DNA of 64,000 nt from Bacteroidales bacterium (GTDB lineage Bacteria; Bacteroidota; Bacteroidia; Bacteroidales; UBA10428). The position numbers and the translations under genes are program-made. Position 1 is the first letter of the stretch. Every line of letters starts with the position of its first letter. The stretch is taken from the NCBI GenBank assembly GCA_016933335.1, contig JAFGBD010000059.1, forward strand, positions 1 through 64,000. Direction: 5' to 3'. Under the pieces are notes generated by a model. The model was not told the origin of the DNA. It ran no database searches and saw nothing but the letters and a program-made list of their open reading frames with translations. Positions 9,984-18,677 of this stretch are shown one piece after another.

Positions 9984-10816
9984 AACAGTTCAGCAACATC
10001 TATATATTTATTTTCTCGGCTGTCATGGTCATCATTGTGGCAGTGTTATTGTCATTTGTCTCTCAGCAGCTTAAGCCCCTCCAAAACAGGAATGAGGAAA
10101 CCGAGCAGATGAGAAACATACTTGCATCGGTCAATATACCGGCCTCAGCCGGTAATGCCGGGGTGCTCTTTGAGCGGTATATCACCGAAAGCTTTGTTAT
10201 CAATCCTGATGGGGAAAGAATTGATAACCGCAAACCCTTTGAAGTGGATCTGAAAAAGCAGACCTCGATGATTGAAGATATCAATTCTCTCGAGGAAAAA
10301 CTGACCGTCCCCAAAGCAAGCCCGTTTAAGAAAATGATATCAGGTCAGGCAGATCGGGGTAAAGCAGACACAGGACCGGTTCTCTCGGAAATTTCCGGGA
10401 TCAGGGAATCTCTTGAATTGCCTGTTTATATCTGTCAGAAAGAGAATAAAAAGTATTATGTGTTTGCTCTTCGCGGAAAAGGCCTCTGGGGTCCGATCTG
10501 GGGATATATCTCTCTTAACGATGACTTTAATACGGTTTACGGGGCATATTTTGACCATAAGACCGAAACGCCCGGACTGGGCGCGGAAATCAATACTTCT
10601 GTGTTCCGGCAGCAATTCAGGAACAAAACAATTTATGATAAGAACAACCGGTTTGTTTCAATTGAAGTATTGAAAGGAGGAGCTTCCGGGAGCAATCCGC
10701 ATGGTGTGGATGCGATATCCGGAGGTACAATTACAAGCAAGGGTGTTGAAAAAATGCTGCATGACTGGTTATCCCGGTACAATACATTTATTGCAAATCA
10801 AAAGAAGAGACCATGA
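9980..10816 (+). CDS. nqrC: Na+-translocating NADH:quinone reductase subunit C
   Basis: NqrC (278 residues) has one N-terminal membrane helix (about 8-28) and a periplasmic FMN-binding domain. The predicted flavin acceptor is Thr250 in DAISGGTITS, the target of ApbE; the commonest form of the motif is SGAT. ETPGLGAEI, another family hallmark, lies shortly before it. The gene overlaps nqrB at its start and nqrD at its end by ATGA, giving tight operon coupling. Confidence 0.95.
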   Translation: MKQFSNIYIFIFSAVMVIIVAVLLSFVSQQLKPLQNRNEETEQMRNILASVNIPASAGNAGVLFERYITESFVINPDGERIDNRKPFEVDLKKQTSMIEDINSLEEKLTVPKASPFKKMISGQADRGKADTGPVLSEISGIRESLELPVYICQKENKKYYVFALRGKGLWGPIWGYISLNDDFNTVYGAYFDHKTETPGLGAEINTSVFRQQFRNKTIYDKNNRFVSIEVLKGGASGSNPHGVDAISGGTITSKGVEKMLHDWLSRYNTFIANQKKRP

Positions 10817-11460
10817 GTGACAGAGAGCCTTTATTTTCATCCAAAAACCTGAAACTTCTCAGGGAACCGCTGAATAAAAGCAATCCGATAACAGTACAGG
10901 TCCTGGGTATCTGCTCGGCACTGGCGGTGACTGTTAAGCTCAAGCCCTCGGTTGTGATGGCTGTTTCGGTAATAGCTGTACTTTCAGTTTCCAATGTCGT
11001 GATCTCAGTATTGCGAAAACATATTCCTCCAAGGATAAGAATCATTGTCCAGCTTGTTGTCATTGCAACCATGGTCATACTTGTCGATGAGATACTTAAG
11101 GCTTTTGCCTATGATGTCAGCAAACAGCTCTCTGTTTTTGTAGGTTTGATCATCACCAATTGTATCATCATGGGGCGGCTTGAAGCATTCGCCCTCGCCA
11201 ACAAGCCCTGGCCATCATTCCTTGATGGCATTGGCAATGCCGCAGGATATGGTCTTATACTCATCATAGTGGCCTTTTTCAGGGAGTTCCTGGGATCAGG
11301 CACCATCTGGGGATACCCGGTCATGGAAAAAATTGGAATATATAAGCTGGGATATACCGATAATGGTTTAATGATTCTGCCTCCGATGGCACTTATAACG
11401 GTTGGTATTATTATCTGGATCCAGCGTGGAAAGAACAGGGATCTTATTGAAACACATTAA
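10813..11460 (+). CDS. nqrD: Na+-translocating NADH:quinone reductase subunit D
   Basis: NqrD (215 residues) is a small polytopic membrane subunit of the NqrDE/RnfAE family. In these proteins, inverted NqrD and NqrE halves hold an intramembrane iron centre ligated by cysteines. Cys34 ([10 protein letters not shown]) and Cys117 ([10 protein letters not shown]) sit at the expected positions, and the GRLEAFA motif follows the second. Its stop shares one base with the nqrE start (TAATG). Confidence 0.95.
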   Translation: MSDREPLFSSKNLKLLREPLNKSNPITVQVLGICSALAVTVKLKPSVVMAVSVIAVLSVSNVVISVLRKHIPPRIRIIVQLVVIATMVILVDEILKAFAYDVSKQLSVFVGLIITNCIIMGRLEAFALANKPWPSFLDGIGNAAGYGLILIIVAFFREFLGSGTIWGYPVMEKIGIYKLGYTDNGLMILPPMALITVGIIIWIQRGKNRDLIETH

Positions 11461-12092
11461 TGAATATGATGTTTATGGAAAACCTGGTTAACATATTCGT
11501 AAAATCGGTCTTTATTGATAACATGATCTTTGCATACTTCCTGGGAATGTGTTCCTACCTGGCAGTATCAAAAACCGTGAAGACTTCTGCAGGACTCGGA
11601 ATTGCAGTCATCTTTGTAATAGGAATCACGGTACCTGTCAATTATCTGATAGAGAATTATGTTCTGAAGGAAGGCGCTCTGAAATGGATCAGTCCGCAAC
11701 TGGCAGAAGTCGATCTGAGCTTTCTCAGTTTCATTATGTTTATTGCTGTGATCGCCTCTATGGTTCAGCTGGTCGAAATGATTATTGAAAAATTCAGTCC
11801 TGCACTCTATAACTCACTGGGAATATTCCTGCCCCTCATCGCGGTAAATTGTGCTATTCTCGGAGCAGCTCTTTTTATGCAGGAACGTGAATACAGCTCG
11901 ATTGCCGAAGCAACTTCATTCGGGCTCGGTTCAGGTGTGGGGTGGTTTCTGGCCATAGTAGGAATCGCAGCTATCAGGGAAAAAATCAGGTACTCCAATG
12001 TACCTCCCCCGCTGAGAGGCCTTGGCATTACATTTATTATTACAGGATTGATGGGCATTGCCTTTATGAGTTTTATGGGTATCAAGTTGTAG
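11460..12092 (+). CDS. nqrE: Na+-translocating NADH:quinone reductase subunit E
   Basis: NqrE (210 residues) is the membrane partner of NqrD. Cys31 ([11 protein letters not shown]) and Cys131 ([13 protein letters not shown]) match the iron-ligand positions of the family. The first ATG is used here because it overlaps the nqrD stop, but family members usually begin at the equivalent of Met6 (MENLVNIF), so the start could be 9-15 bases later. nqrF follows after 35 bases, the largest gap within the nqr genes. Confidence 0.95.
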   Translation: MNMMFMENLVNIFVKSVFIDNMIFAYFLGMCSYLAVSKTVKTSAGLGIAVIFVIGITVPVNYLIENYVLKEGALKWISPQLAEVDLSFLSFIMFIAVIASMVQLVEMIIEKFSPALYNSLGIFLPLIAVNCAILGAALFMQEREYSSIAEATSFGLGSGVGWFLAIVGIAAIREKIRYSNVPPPLRGLGITFIITGLMGIAFMSFMGIKL

Positions 12093-12127
12093 AGGTGATC
12101 AGAAAGAAGAATCAATAACAGAGAGCA

Positions 12128-13384
12128 ATGATTTTACTGGTATCATTATTGGGAACTTTACTTATCAGTGTGCTTGTATTCTTGGCAATCATTCTTTTAC
12201 TGGTTGCCGTCCTGCTTTATGCCAGAAAAAAGCTTACACCGCAGGGGGATGTTACCATAACCATCAACGATGAAAAGGAAGTCCGGGTCAAACCCGGATC
12301 GTCTGTTCTGACCGTGCTGTCGAACAGCGATATTTATCTTCCCTCGGCATGCGGAGGGGGTGGTACGTGCGGATTATGCCGCTGCCAGATCATGGAAGGG
12401 GGAGGTTCAATATTGCCCACTGAGGTTGGATTTTTTACACGAAAGGAGCAGCACGAGAACTGGAGGCTGGGTTGCCAGGTCAAAGTAAGGCAGGACATGA
12501 AAATCAGGGTGCCGGAAGAGGTAATGGGCATCAGGAAGTGGGAATGTGAAGTCATTTCAAATGACAATGTTGCCACTTTTATCAAAGAGTTTGTGGTCAG
12601 ACTGCCTGAAGGAGAAACTCTGGACTTTCAGTCAGGCGGATATGTACAGATTGATGTGCCCAAATATGAGATGAGCTTCAGGGACATCGACGTGGCACCT
12701 CAATTCCGCGATGAATGGGACAAATATAAAATGTGGGATCTGAAAGTCAGGAACACGGAAGAGACTTTCAGGGCTTATTCAATGGCAAATCATCCTGCTG
12801 AAGGAAATAACATCATACTGAACATCCGTATTGCCACACCACCGTGGGACAGGCTCAAATGTGCCTTTACCAGGGTGCCTCCCGGTATATGCTCCTCCTA
12901 TATCTTCTCAAGAAAACCCGGGGACAGGGTAAGTATTTCCGGTCCCTACGGCGAATTTTTTATTAAAGATACCGGCAGGGAAATGGTATATATCGGCGGG
13001 GGTGCCGGAATGGCACCTCTCAGGTCACATCTTTTCCACCTGTTCAAGACTCTGAAGACCACCCGTAAAGTATCATACTGGTATGGCGCCAGATCCAGGC
13101 GGGAGATATTTTACGAAGAACATTTCAGGAATATAGAAAAGAAATTCCCTAACTTCAGGTTTCATATTGCCCTCTCCGAGCCGCTTGAAGAAGACAACTG
13201 GCAAGGCTATACAGGTTTCATACACCAGGTTCTCTATGACGAATACCTGAGCAAACATGATGAACCTGAAGACATTGAATACTATCTGTGCGGACCATCC
13301 GTGATGAACGTCGCTGTCCTGAACATGCTTTATAATCTGGGTGTTCCTGATGAGATGGTGGCATTTGATGATTTCGGAGTATAG
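12128..13384 (+). CDS. nqrF: Na+-translocating NADH:quinone reductase subunit F
   Basis: NqrF (418 residues) is the electron entry subunit, which takes electrons from NADH through FAD and a [2Fe-2S] cluster. It has an N-terminal membrane helix (about 2-30) and a ferredoxin domain whose cluster ligands are Cys75, Cys81, Cys84 and Cys116, the family spacing. The FAD motif RAYSMANHP and the NADH-binding GGGAGMAPLRS segment follow in order. All cofactor motifs are intact, so the enzyme looks functional. Confidence 0.96.
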   Translation: MILLVSLLGTLLISVLVFLAIILLLVAVLLYARKKLTPQGDVTITINDEKEVRVKPGSSVLTVLSNSDIYLPSACGGGGTCGLCRCQIMEGGGSILPTEVGFFTRKEQHENWRLGCQVKVRQDMKIRVPEEVMGIRKWECEVISNDNVATFIKEFVVRLPEGETLDFQSGGYVQIDVPKYEMSFRDIDVAPQFRDEWDKYKMWDLKVRNTEETFRAYSMANHPAEGNNIILNIRIATPPWDRLKCAFTRVPPGICSSYIFSRKPGDRVSISGPYGEFFIKDTGREMVYIGGGAGMAPLRSHLFHLFKTLKTTRKVSYWYGARSRREIFYEEHFRNIEKKFPNFRFHIALSEPLEEDNWQGYTGFIHQVLYDEYLSKHDEPEDIEYYLCGPSVMNVAVLNMLYNLGVPDEMVAFDDFGV

Positions 13385-13466
13385 AGGCATCTGATCCTGC
13401 CTGCGAAAGCCGGAGTTTAGCAGCATTTCACCCATCCCGTTAAAAAAAAGATATACGATAAGAAGA

Positions 13467-14486
13467 ATGAAAAAGAACCTGCTTAAATTTCTCATCGGAA
13501 TCATTGCCATCCTGATTATCATCAGGCTCAGTCAATCCCGTTTTCCCGGCAATTACATCAGACTGGCTGGTTTTACCCAGGGCACCACCTACCACATCAC
13601 ATATAAAAGCAAAGACAACAGGAATCTTCAAAGTGAAATAGATACACTCCTTGCAGATTTCGACCGCTCTTTATCCGCCTATCTGCCTGGTTCAATCATA
13701 TCAAGGATCAACCGTAACGATACAACCGTGATTCCTGACAATCATTTTTTAACGGTATTCCAAAAATCACTGGAGGTATACATGGAATCCGGAGGGGCTT
13801 TTGACATTACCGTTGCTCCTGTTGTGAATGCATGGGGTTTCGGATTTACCGAAAAAGCGGATGCTGACAGCATTATGATCGACAGTCTCCTGCAATACGT
13901 GGGTATGAACAAGATCGGACTGAAGAACGGAAAAATAGTCAAGAAATATCCTGAAACCATGCTAGATGTCAATGGTATTGCACAGGGCTACTCGGTTGAT
14001 GTGGTTGCAGATTATCTTGATAGAGAGGGAACCAGGGATTACCTGGTTGAGATCGGAGGTGAGGTCAGGACAAAAGGCAGGAATCCTCAATTCAAAACCT
14101 GGACAATCGGGATCGATGTACCTGCCGAAAACAACCTCATACCCGGTGAATTGTTGCAGGCAAAGCTGCTGCTGAGAAACGGCTGTCTGGCAACCTCCGG
14201 TAATTACCGCAGTTTCTATGAACAGGACGGGATCAAATATGTGCATTCCATTGATCCGGAAACAGGTTACCCTGTTGCAGGCAACCTGCTAAGCGCAACA
14301 GTCGTGGCCGGCGACTGTATGTCTGCCGATGCCTGGGCCACTGCATTTATGGTGATGGGACTGGATAAATCGGTTGCATTTCTTGATAATCAAAACGAAT
14401 TGCAGGCATATCTGATTTACAGTGATGAAGACGGGAATTTCAAAACCTATGTGACAGAAAAGCTGAGACGTAATATCCGGGAATGA
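13467..14486 (+). CDS. apbE: FAD:protein FMN transferase (ApbE)
   Basis: ApbE uses FAD as donor to attach FMN covalently to Thr residues in periplasmic domains, here most likely NqrB Thr215 and NqrC Thr250. The 339-residue protein has an N-terminal signal anchor (about 5-22). Family motifs are GTTYHITY, GGAFDITVAPVVNAWGFG, DVNGIAQGYSVD, LVEIGGEVRTKG, and the C-terminal ADAWATAFMVMG. It lies 82 bases after nqrF on the same strand and is probably cotranscribed with it. A linked apbE is a common arrangement for nqr operons. Confidence 0.93.
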   Translation: MKKNLLKFLIGIIAILIIIRLSQSRFPGNYIRLAGFTQGTTYHITYKSKDNRNLQSEIDTLLADFDRSLSAYLPGSIISRINRNDTTVIPDNHFLTVFQKSLEVYMESGGAFDITVAPVVNAWGFGFTEKADADSIMIDSLLQYVGMNKIGLKNGKIVKKYPETMLDVNGIAQGYSVDVVADYLDREGTRDYLVEIGGEVRTKGRNPQFKTWTIGIDVPAENNLIPGELLQAKLLLRNGCLATSGNYRSFYEQDGIKYVHSIDPETGYPVAGNLLSATVVAGDCMSADAWATAFMVMGLDKSVAFLDNQNELQAYLIYSDEDGNFKTYVTEKLRRNIRE

Positions 14487-14632
14487 ACTCAAAAAAACCA
14501 AATCTGCAAAAATGAAATCTCTGCGAGACTGAGTTCACCTGATGTCTGTACTGACATTAATTTTAACCTCCACATAAACATCATAAAAGCCGATGAAGGA
14601 AACGATTGTTTCATATTGAACAAACCACCTTT

Positions 14633-16408
14633 CTATTCTTCTGATATATCCACCAGCCATTTGCGGTAGACGGAGAATATCTTTGATTTTGACAGAAATC
14701 CAACATATTTGCCATTATCAATTACCGGAAGGTTCCATGCGTTGTTTTCCTCGAATTTCTGTAATGCACTCTCCATAGATTCCCGCGGCGAAACAAAGGC
14801 AGGGGGAAGGATCATCAGATCACGTACATGTATGGTGGCATACATATCCGTATTAAAAATAATATGCCTGATGTTATCAAGAAGCACAATGCCGACAAGC
14901 ATACCATCCTTATTCAGTACAGGGAATATATTTCTTCTGGATCTGGAAATCACCCTTACAAGTTCCCCCAGCGTATTCTCAGGAGAAACATTGATAAAAT
15001 CGGTTTCAATTACCTCTTCCATTTCCAGCAAGGTCAGTACAGCTTTGTCCTTATGGTGCGTTATCAGCTCTCCTCTCCGGGCCAGCCTGCTGGCATAAAG
15101 GGAATGTGGTTCGAAGTATTTAATAGTGATATATGAGATGGTGGAAGTAATGATAAGCGGAAGAAACAAAGCATAACCTCCTGTAATTTCAGCAATCAGA
15201 AATATTGCTGTTAACGGCGCATGCATGACTCCGGCCATCATACCGGCCATACCAACAAGTGCAAAGTTTCTTTCAGACACATTGATAAAATGAAACAGGT
15301 TGAGCACCCTGGATATCAGAAACCCTGTTATGCCGCCCATAAACAGGGTGGGAGCAAATATCCCTCCGACTCCGCCGCTTCCGTTTGTCACAGACATGGC
15401 AATTACTTTGAAAATAAGGATGAGCAGGAGAAACAGGATGAATATCCAGAAATGATGCCTGAACTGATAAAACAGGCTTCCGTTAGCCAGATCACTGGCA
15501 TTGCCATTCAGAAGGGCATTTAATGTATCATAACCCTCACCGTATAATGGTGGCAGGAAAAGAATCAGTATTCCAAGCAGTGTACCTCCTGTAATAAGTT
15601 TAATAAAGGGATTTCCAACCCTGCCAAACAACGATTCAATGTGCATGGTACCGCGTGTAAAATAAACCGAGATCAAACCTGTTGTGATACCCAGCAAAAT
15701 ATAAAAAGGAATATTTCTGAAAAGAAAGGGATCCCTCATTGCAAAAGTGAAGATCACTCCCTTGCCAAGCAGCAGATAAGATACAGTAGTACCTGTAACA
15801 GCTGATATTAAAAGTGGTACCAGCGACCACATGGTTAGATCGAGCATCAGCACCTCCAGACCGAAGATCACCGCAGCTACCGGTGACTTGAATATACCTG
15901 CCAGAGCGCCGGCCGCACCGCAGCCTACAAGGATCGTCATGGTCTTGTAGTTCAATCTGAAGATCCTGCCCAGATTGGATCCGATGGCTGAGCCGGTAAG
16001 CACAATGGGGGCTTCGAGTCCTACAGAACCGCCAAATCCGACAGTCAGCGTACTTGCAATCAACGATGAATAGCTGTTGTGCGGTTTGATATTGCTGTTT
16101 TTCTTGGAGATCGCGTACAATATTCTGCTTATCCCGTGTCCGATATCATCTTTCACAAAAAACCTTATAAAGAGGATCGTCAGGAAAATACCCGCAAGCG
16201 GACAGGCCAGGTAAAAAACATTGATCTTTTCCACACTGATATGATGTGTTAAGAACTCATGGGTATAATGAACAGCGTTTTTAAGCACAACAGCGGCCAG
16301 ACTGCTGACAAGACCTATCACAAAACTAAGCATATATACAAATTGCCGGTGGTTGATATGCTTCAGCCTCCATGCAATGAATCCGGATAATACTTTATTC
16401 ATTTTCAT
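14633..16408 (-). CDS. ClC family chloride channel/transporter with C-terminal CBS pair (copy 1)
   Basis: This 591-residue membrane protein has a ClC core (about 20-430) and two CBS domains (about 450-585). The selectivity motifs are recognisable: GHGISR, GSVGLEAP (normally GxEGP; the gating Glu is kept but the next Gly is Ala) and GGIFAP. At the position of the inner proton glutamate of exchangers the sequence reads FGLEVLM, with Val as in channel-type members. That suggests passive chloride conduction, but this is inference from motifs. CBS pairs commonly sense adenine nucleotides. It follows a paralogue with only 15 bases between them, so the two form one transcription unit. Confidence 0.92.
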   Translation of the reverse strand: MKMNKVLSGFIAWRLKHINHRQFVYMLSFVIGLVSSLAAVVLKNAVHYTHEFLTHHISVEKINVFYLACPLAGIFLTILFIRFFVKDDIGHGISRILYAISKKNSNIKPHNSYSSLIASTLTVGFGGSVGLEAPIVLTGSAIGSNLGRIFRLNYKTMTILVGCGAAGALAGIFKSPVAAVIFGLEVLMLDLTMWSLVPLLISAVTGTTVSYLLLGKGVIFTFAMRDPFLFRNIPFYILLGITTGLISVYFTRGTMHIESLFGRVGNPFIKLITGGTLLGILILFLPPLYGEGYDTLNALLNGNASDLANGSLFYQFRHHFWIFILFLLLILIFKVIAMSVTNGSGGVGGIFAPTLFMGGITGFLISRVLNLFHFINVSERNFALVGMAGMMAGVMHAPLTAIFLIAEITGGYALFLPLIITSTISYITIKYFEPHSLYASRLARRGELITHHKDKAVLTLLEMEEVIETDFINVSPENTLGELVRVISRSRRNIFPVLNKDGMLVGIVLLDNIRHIIFNTDMYATIHVRDLMILPPAFVSPRESMESALQKFEENNAWNLPVIDNGKYVGFLSKSKIFSVYRKWLVDISEE

Positions 16409-16423
16409 TTTTATCCGTCCAGT

Positions 16424-18193
16424 TTAATCCTCCGAAAAATCTTCCATCAGTTTCCTGTATGATGAGAATAATTTTGCCCTTGATACAAACCCGAGGTATT
16501 TACCTTTTTCAATGACAACGATGTTATACCTGCCGCTAATTTTAAATTTTCTGGCAATTTCTTCCATCGGATCTTCAGGATCGATGATATGTTCGGGCAT
16601 GAACATCAGGTCACGTACATACACATTGTCATATAGCTCGGGATTAAACATAATATGCCTGATGTCGTCCATTTTGACAATTCCCCTGAAAGTCTTGTCA
16701 GACCCAACAACCGGAAAAATATTACGGTGCGCATGAGAGATGACATTTACCAGGTCTCTCATCCTTTCATCCGGATGCACGACATTAAAATCAGTTTCTA
16801 TAAGGTCTCTGACATTCATCATCATGAGCATGGCTTTATCTTTATGATGGGTAATCAGTTCTCCGCGTTTTGCCAGCTGAATGGTGTAGACTGAATTTGA
16901 GACAAAGATCTTAACGGTTGCATAGGATATGGCTGCAACAATCATCAGTGGAAAAAACAGCTCATAGCCTCCTGTAATTTCTGCGATGAGAAATATGGCC
17001 GTCAGAGGAGCGTGAATAACTCCTGCAATCAGTCCCGCCATACCTACCAGGGCAAAATTGCTCTCAGGCAAATCAAAACCAACCATATTGATTACTTTGG
17101 CAAACAGAAGTCCCACATTGGCACCGGTAAACAATGTGGGGGCAAAAACACCGCCGACACCCCCGCTTCCAAAAGTAACGGATGTGGCAATTACTTTCAG
17201 GAATATGACTAGCAGAAACAGGATAATAACAGCAACCACAGAATTTTCCAGACCTGCATATAATGTATTATCAAACAGATAACTGATGTCACCTCTGAGA
17301 CTTTCGTTGATTGCTGTATAACCTTCGCCGAATAAAGAAGGAATAAGGAATACAAATATACCAAGGCATGTGCCTCCAATAAGCCATCTCCTGAAATTGC
17401 CCCTGATACGTTCGAAAACACCGCTGATAATCATATACATCTTGGTAAAATATACAGAAATCAGGCCGGTGATAATTCCAAGCAGGATAAAAAACCATAC
17501 CTGGCTGAGAATAAATTCTTCGTGTATTTCAAAAGAATACAGGTAATTCTGCCCAAGCAGAAGGTAGGATACGAATGCTGCAGTTGCAGAAGAGATAAGT
17601 AAAGGAACAATGGCCGACATCGTCAGATCGATCATTATAACTTCAAGTGCAAAAACGATTGCTGCAACGGGAGCTTTAAAAATAGCCGCCATTGCACCTG
17701 CACTTGCACATCCAAGCAAAAGAATGATCTGTTTATAGTTAAGCCGCAGAAACCTGCCAATATTTGAGCCGATTGCTGCGCCGGTAACAACTGAAGGGCC
17801 TTCAAGTCCGACCGACCCCCCAAATCCTACCGTAAGTGCACTTGTTATGATCGAAGAATATATATTATGTCTTTTAATGATCCCGTTTGTCTTGGAGATG
17901 GAATAAAGCACACTCGGTATCCCGTGTCTGACGGGATTCTTATTAATATATTTAACAAAAAGGATAACAAGGAATATTCCTGCAAGCGGATAAAGGATAT
18001 AAAGATAACCCGATTCCTGAGAAGCGATGACAGAAAGAAGTTCATGAATCAAACGAACAAAATTTTTAATGATAACAGCAGCAAATCCTACCAGAATACC
18101 AACAATGATGCTAAGGAAAATTGTAAACTGATAGTCAGTAATATTATGCTTTCTCCATACTAATAACCTAGCTAGTTTGGTCGGCCGTTTCAT
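16424..18193 (-). CDS. ClC family chloride channel/transporter with C-terminal CBS pair (copy 2)
   Basis: This 589-residue paralogue of the next gene has the same architecture, ClC core plus CBS pair. Motifs are RHGIPS, GSVGLEGP (canonical GxEGP with the gating Glu) and GGVFAP. The inner glutamate position is again Val (FALEVIM). It is first in the two-gene unit. A TAACTTTG box at 18201-18208 ends only 7 bases before the ATG, so the message may be nearly leaderless. The pair probably arose by tandem duplication, since similarity runs through both core and CBS parts. Confidence 0.92.
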   Translation of the reverse strand: MKRPTKLARLLVWRKHNITDYQFTIFLSIIVGILVGFAAVIIKNFVRLIHELLSVIASQESGYLYILYPLAGIFLVILFVKYINKNPVRHGIPSVLYSISKTNGIIKRHNIYSSIITSALTVGFGGSVGLEGPSVVTGAAIGSNIGRFLRLNYKQIILLLGCASAGAMAAIFKAPVAAIVFALEVIMIDLTMSAIVPLLISSATAAFVSYLLLGQNYLYSFEIHEEFILSQVWFFILLGIITGLISVYFTKMYMIISGVFERIRGNFRRWLIGGTCLGIFVFLIPSLFGEGYTAINESLRGDISYLFDNTLYAGLENSVVAVIILFLLVIFLKVIATSVTFGSGGVGGVFAPTLFTGANVGLLFAKVINMVGFDLPESNFALVGMAGLIAGVIHAPLTAIFLIAEITGGYELFFPLMIVAAISYATVKIFVSNSVYTIQLAKRGELITHHKDKAMLMMMNVRDLIETDFNVVHPDERMRDLVNVISHAHRNIFPVVGSDKTFRGIVKMDDIRHIMFNPELYDNVYVRDLMFMPEHIIDPEDPMEEIARKFKISGRYNIVVIEKGKYLGFVSRAKLFSSYRKLMEDFSED

Positions 18194-18200
18194 GATCTGA

Positions 18201-18208
18201 CAAAGTTA
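18201..18208 (-). promoter_or_regulatory. Possible -7 box for the ClC pair
   Basis: TAACTTTG on the minus strand is a perfect match to TAnnTTTG. No TTG lies at the right distance upstream. Because the box ends 7 bases before the ATG at 18193, the transcript would start at or next to the start codon. Confidence 0.35.
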
Positions 18209-18320
18209 ACATTTAGGCCATTGTTTAAAAATAAATCTGCGTGAGAATATCTATATTAGTAGTCACGTAAATCCGGAGAACCTGTCCGGATCACAGGACC
18301 GGCCTTTTAAAACCGAAAAT

Positions 18321-18410
18321 CTAAGCAAAAGAGTGCACATGCTTCTGAATATCATCCACTCCAAGTCCGTTTTGCATGACAGTTTTCTCAAACAATGGTT
18401 CTTTCTTCAT
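18321..18410 (-). CDS. Possible 29-residue small ORF, not recognised
   Basis: A short minus-strand ORF lies in the 400-base gap between the ClC pair and the CHU_C gene. It starts MKKEPLFEKTV and ends DIQKHVHSFA, with a purine-rich stretch just before the ATG. Its composition is protein-like rather than the Ile/Phe/Lys-rich pattern of random AT-rich DNA. I do not recognise the family. It could be a real small protein, the head of a decayed gene or chance. Apart from this and the two promoter sites, the rest of 18194-18596 holds nothing clear. Confidence 0.3.
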   Translation of the reverse strand: MKKEPLFEKTVMQNGLGVDDIQKHVHSFA

Positions 18411-18562
18411 AACCTTTTTCTTTATGATGTATTATTAACCAAAGATTATTCGTTATCAAAGTATAACTAATATAAATATATTCTGATGAAACGTCCGTGA
18501 AAGTATTAGTGGAGTATTAGTAAAGTCTTAATAATCTTTTAGTTGATAAATTATGCATATTA

Positions 18563-18595
18563 TTTGCGGATTATATAACGATAAGCTTAATTTTG
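18563..18595 (+). promoter_or_regulatory. Promoter of the CHU_C surface protein gene; decides its start codon
   Basis: TTTG (18563-18566), 21 bases, then TAATTTTG (18588-18595), a perfect -7 box. Transcription would begin near 18601, after the first in-frame ATG at 18597, so translation must start at 18678 or 18681. Confidence 0.55.
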
Positions 18596-18677
18596 TATGA
18601 AAGGGGCATATCAGCGAATATTGAATGGTATCCGTCCTCTACAGAAGAACCTTTTATTAATCATCAGTCTCACTTTC

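Noticed and set aside
18285-18310. Hairpin-like CCTGT...ACAGG stretch in the gap after the ClC genes
   Set aside because: The stem is only five base pairs, and no terminator features or known element fit.
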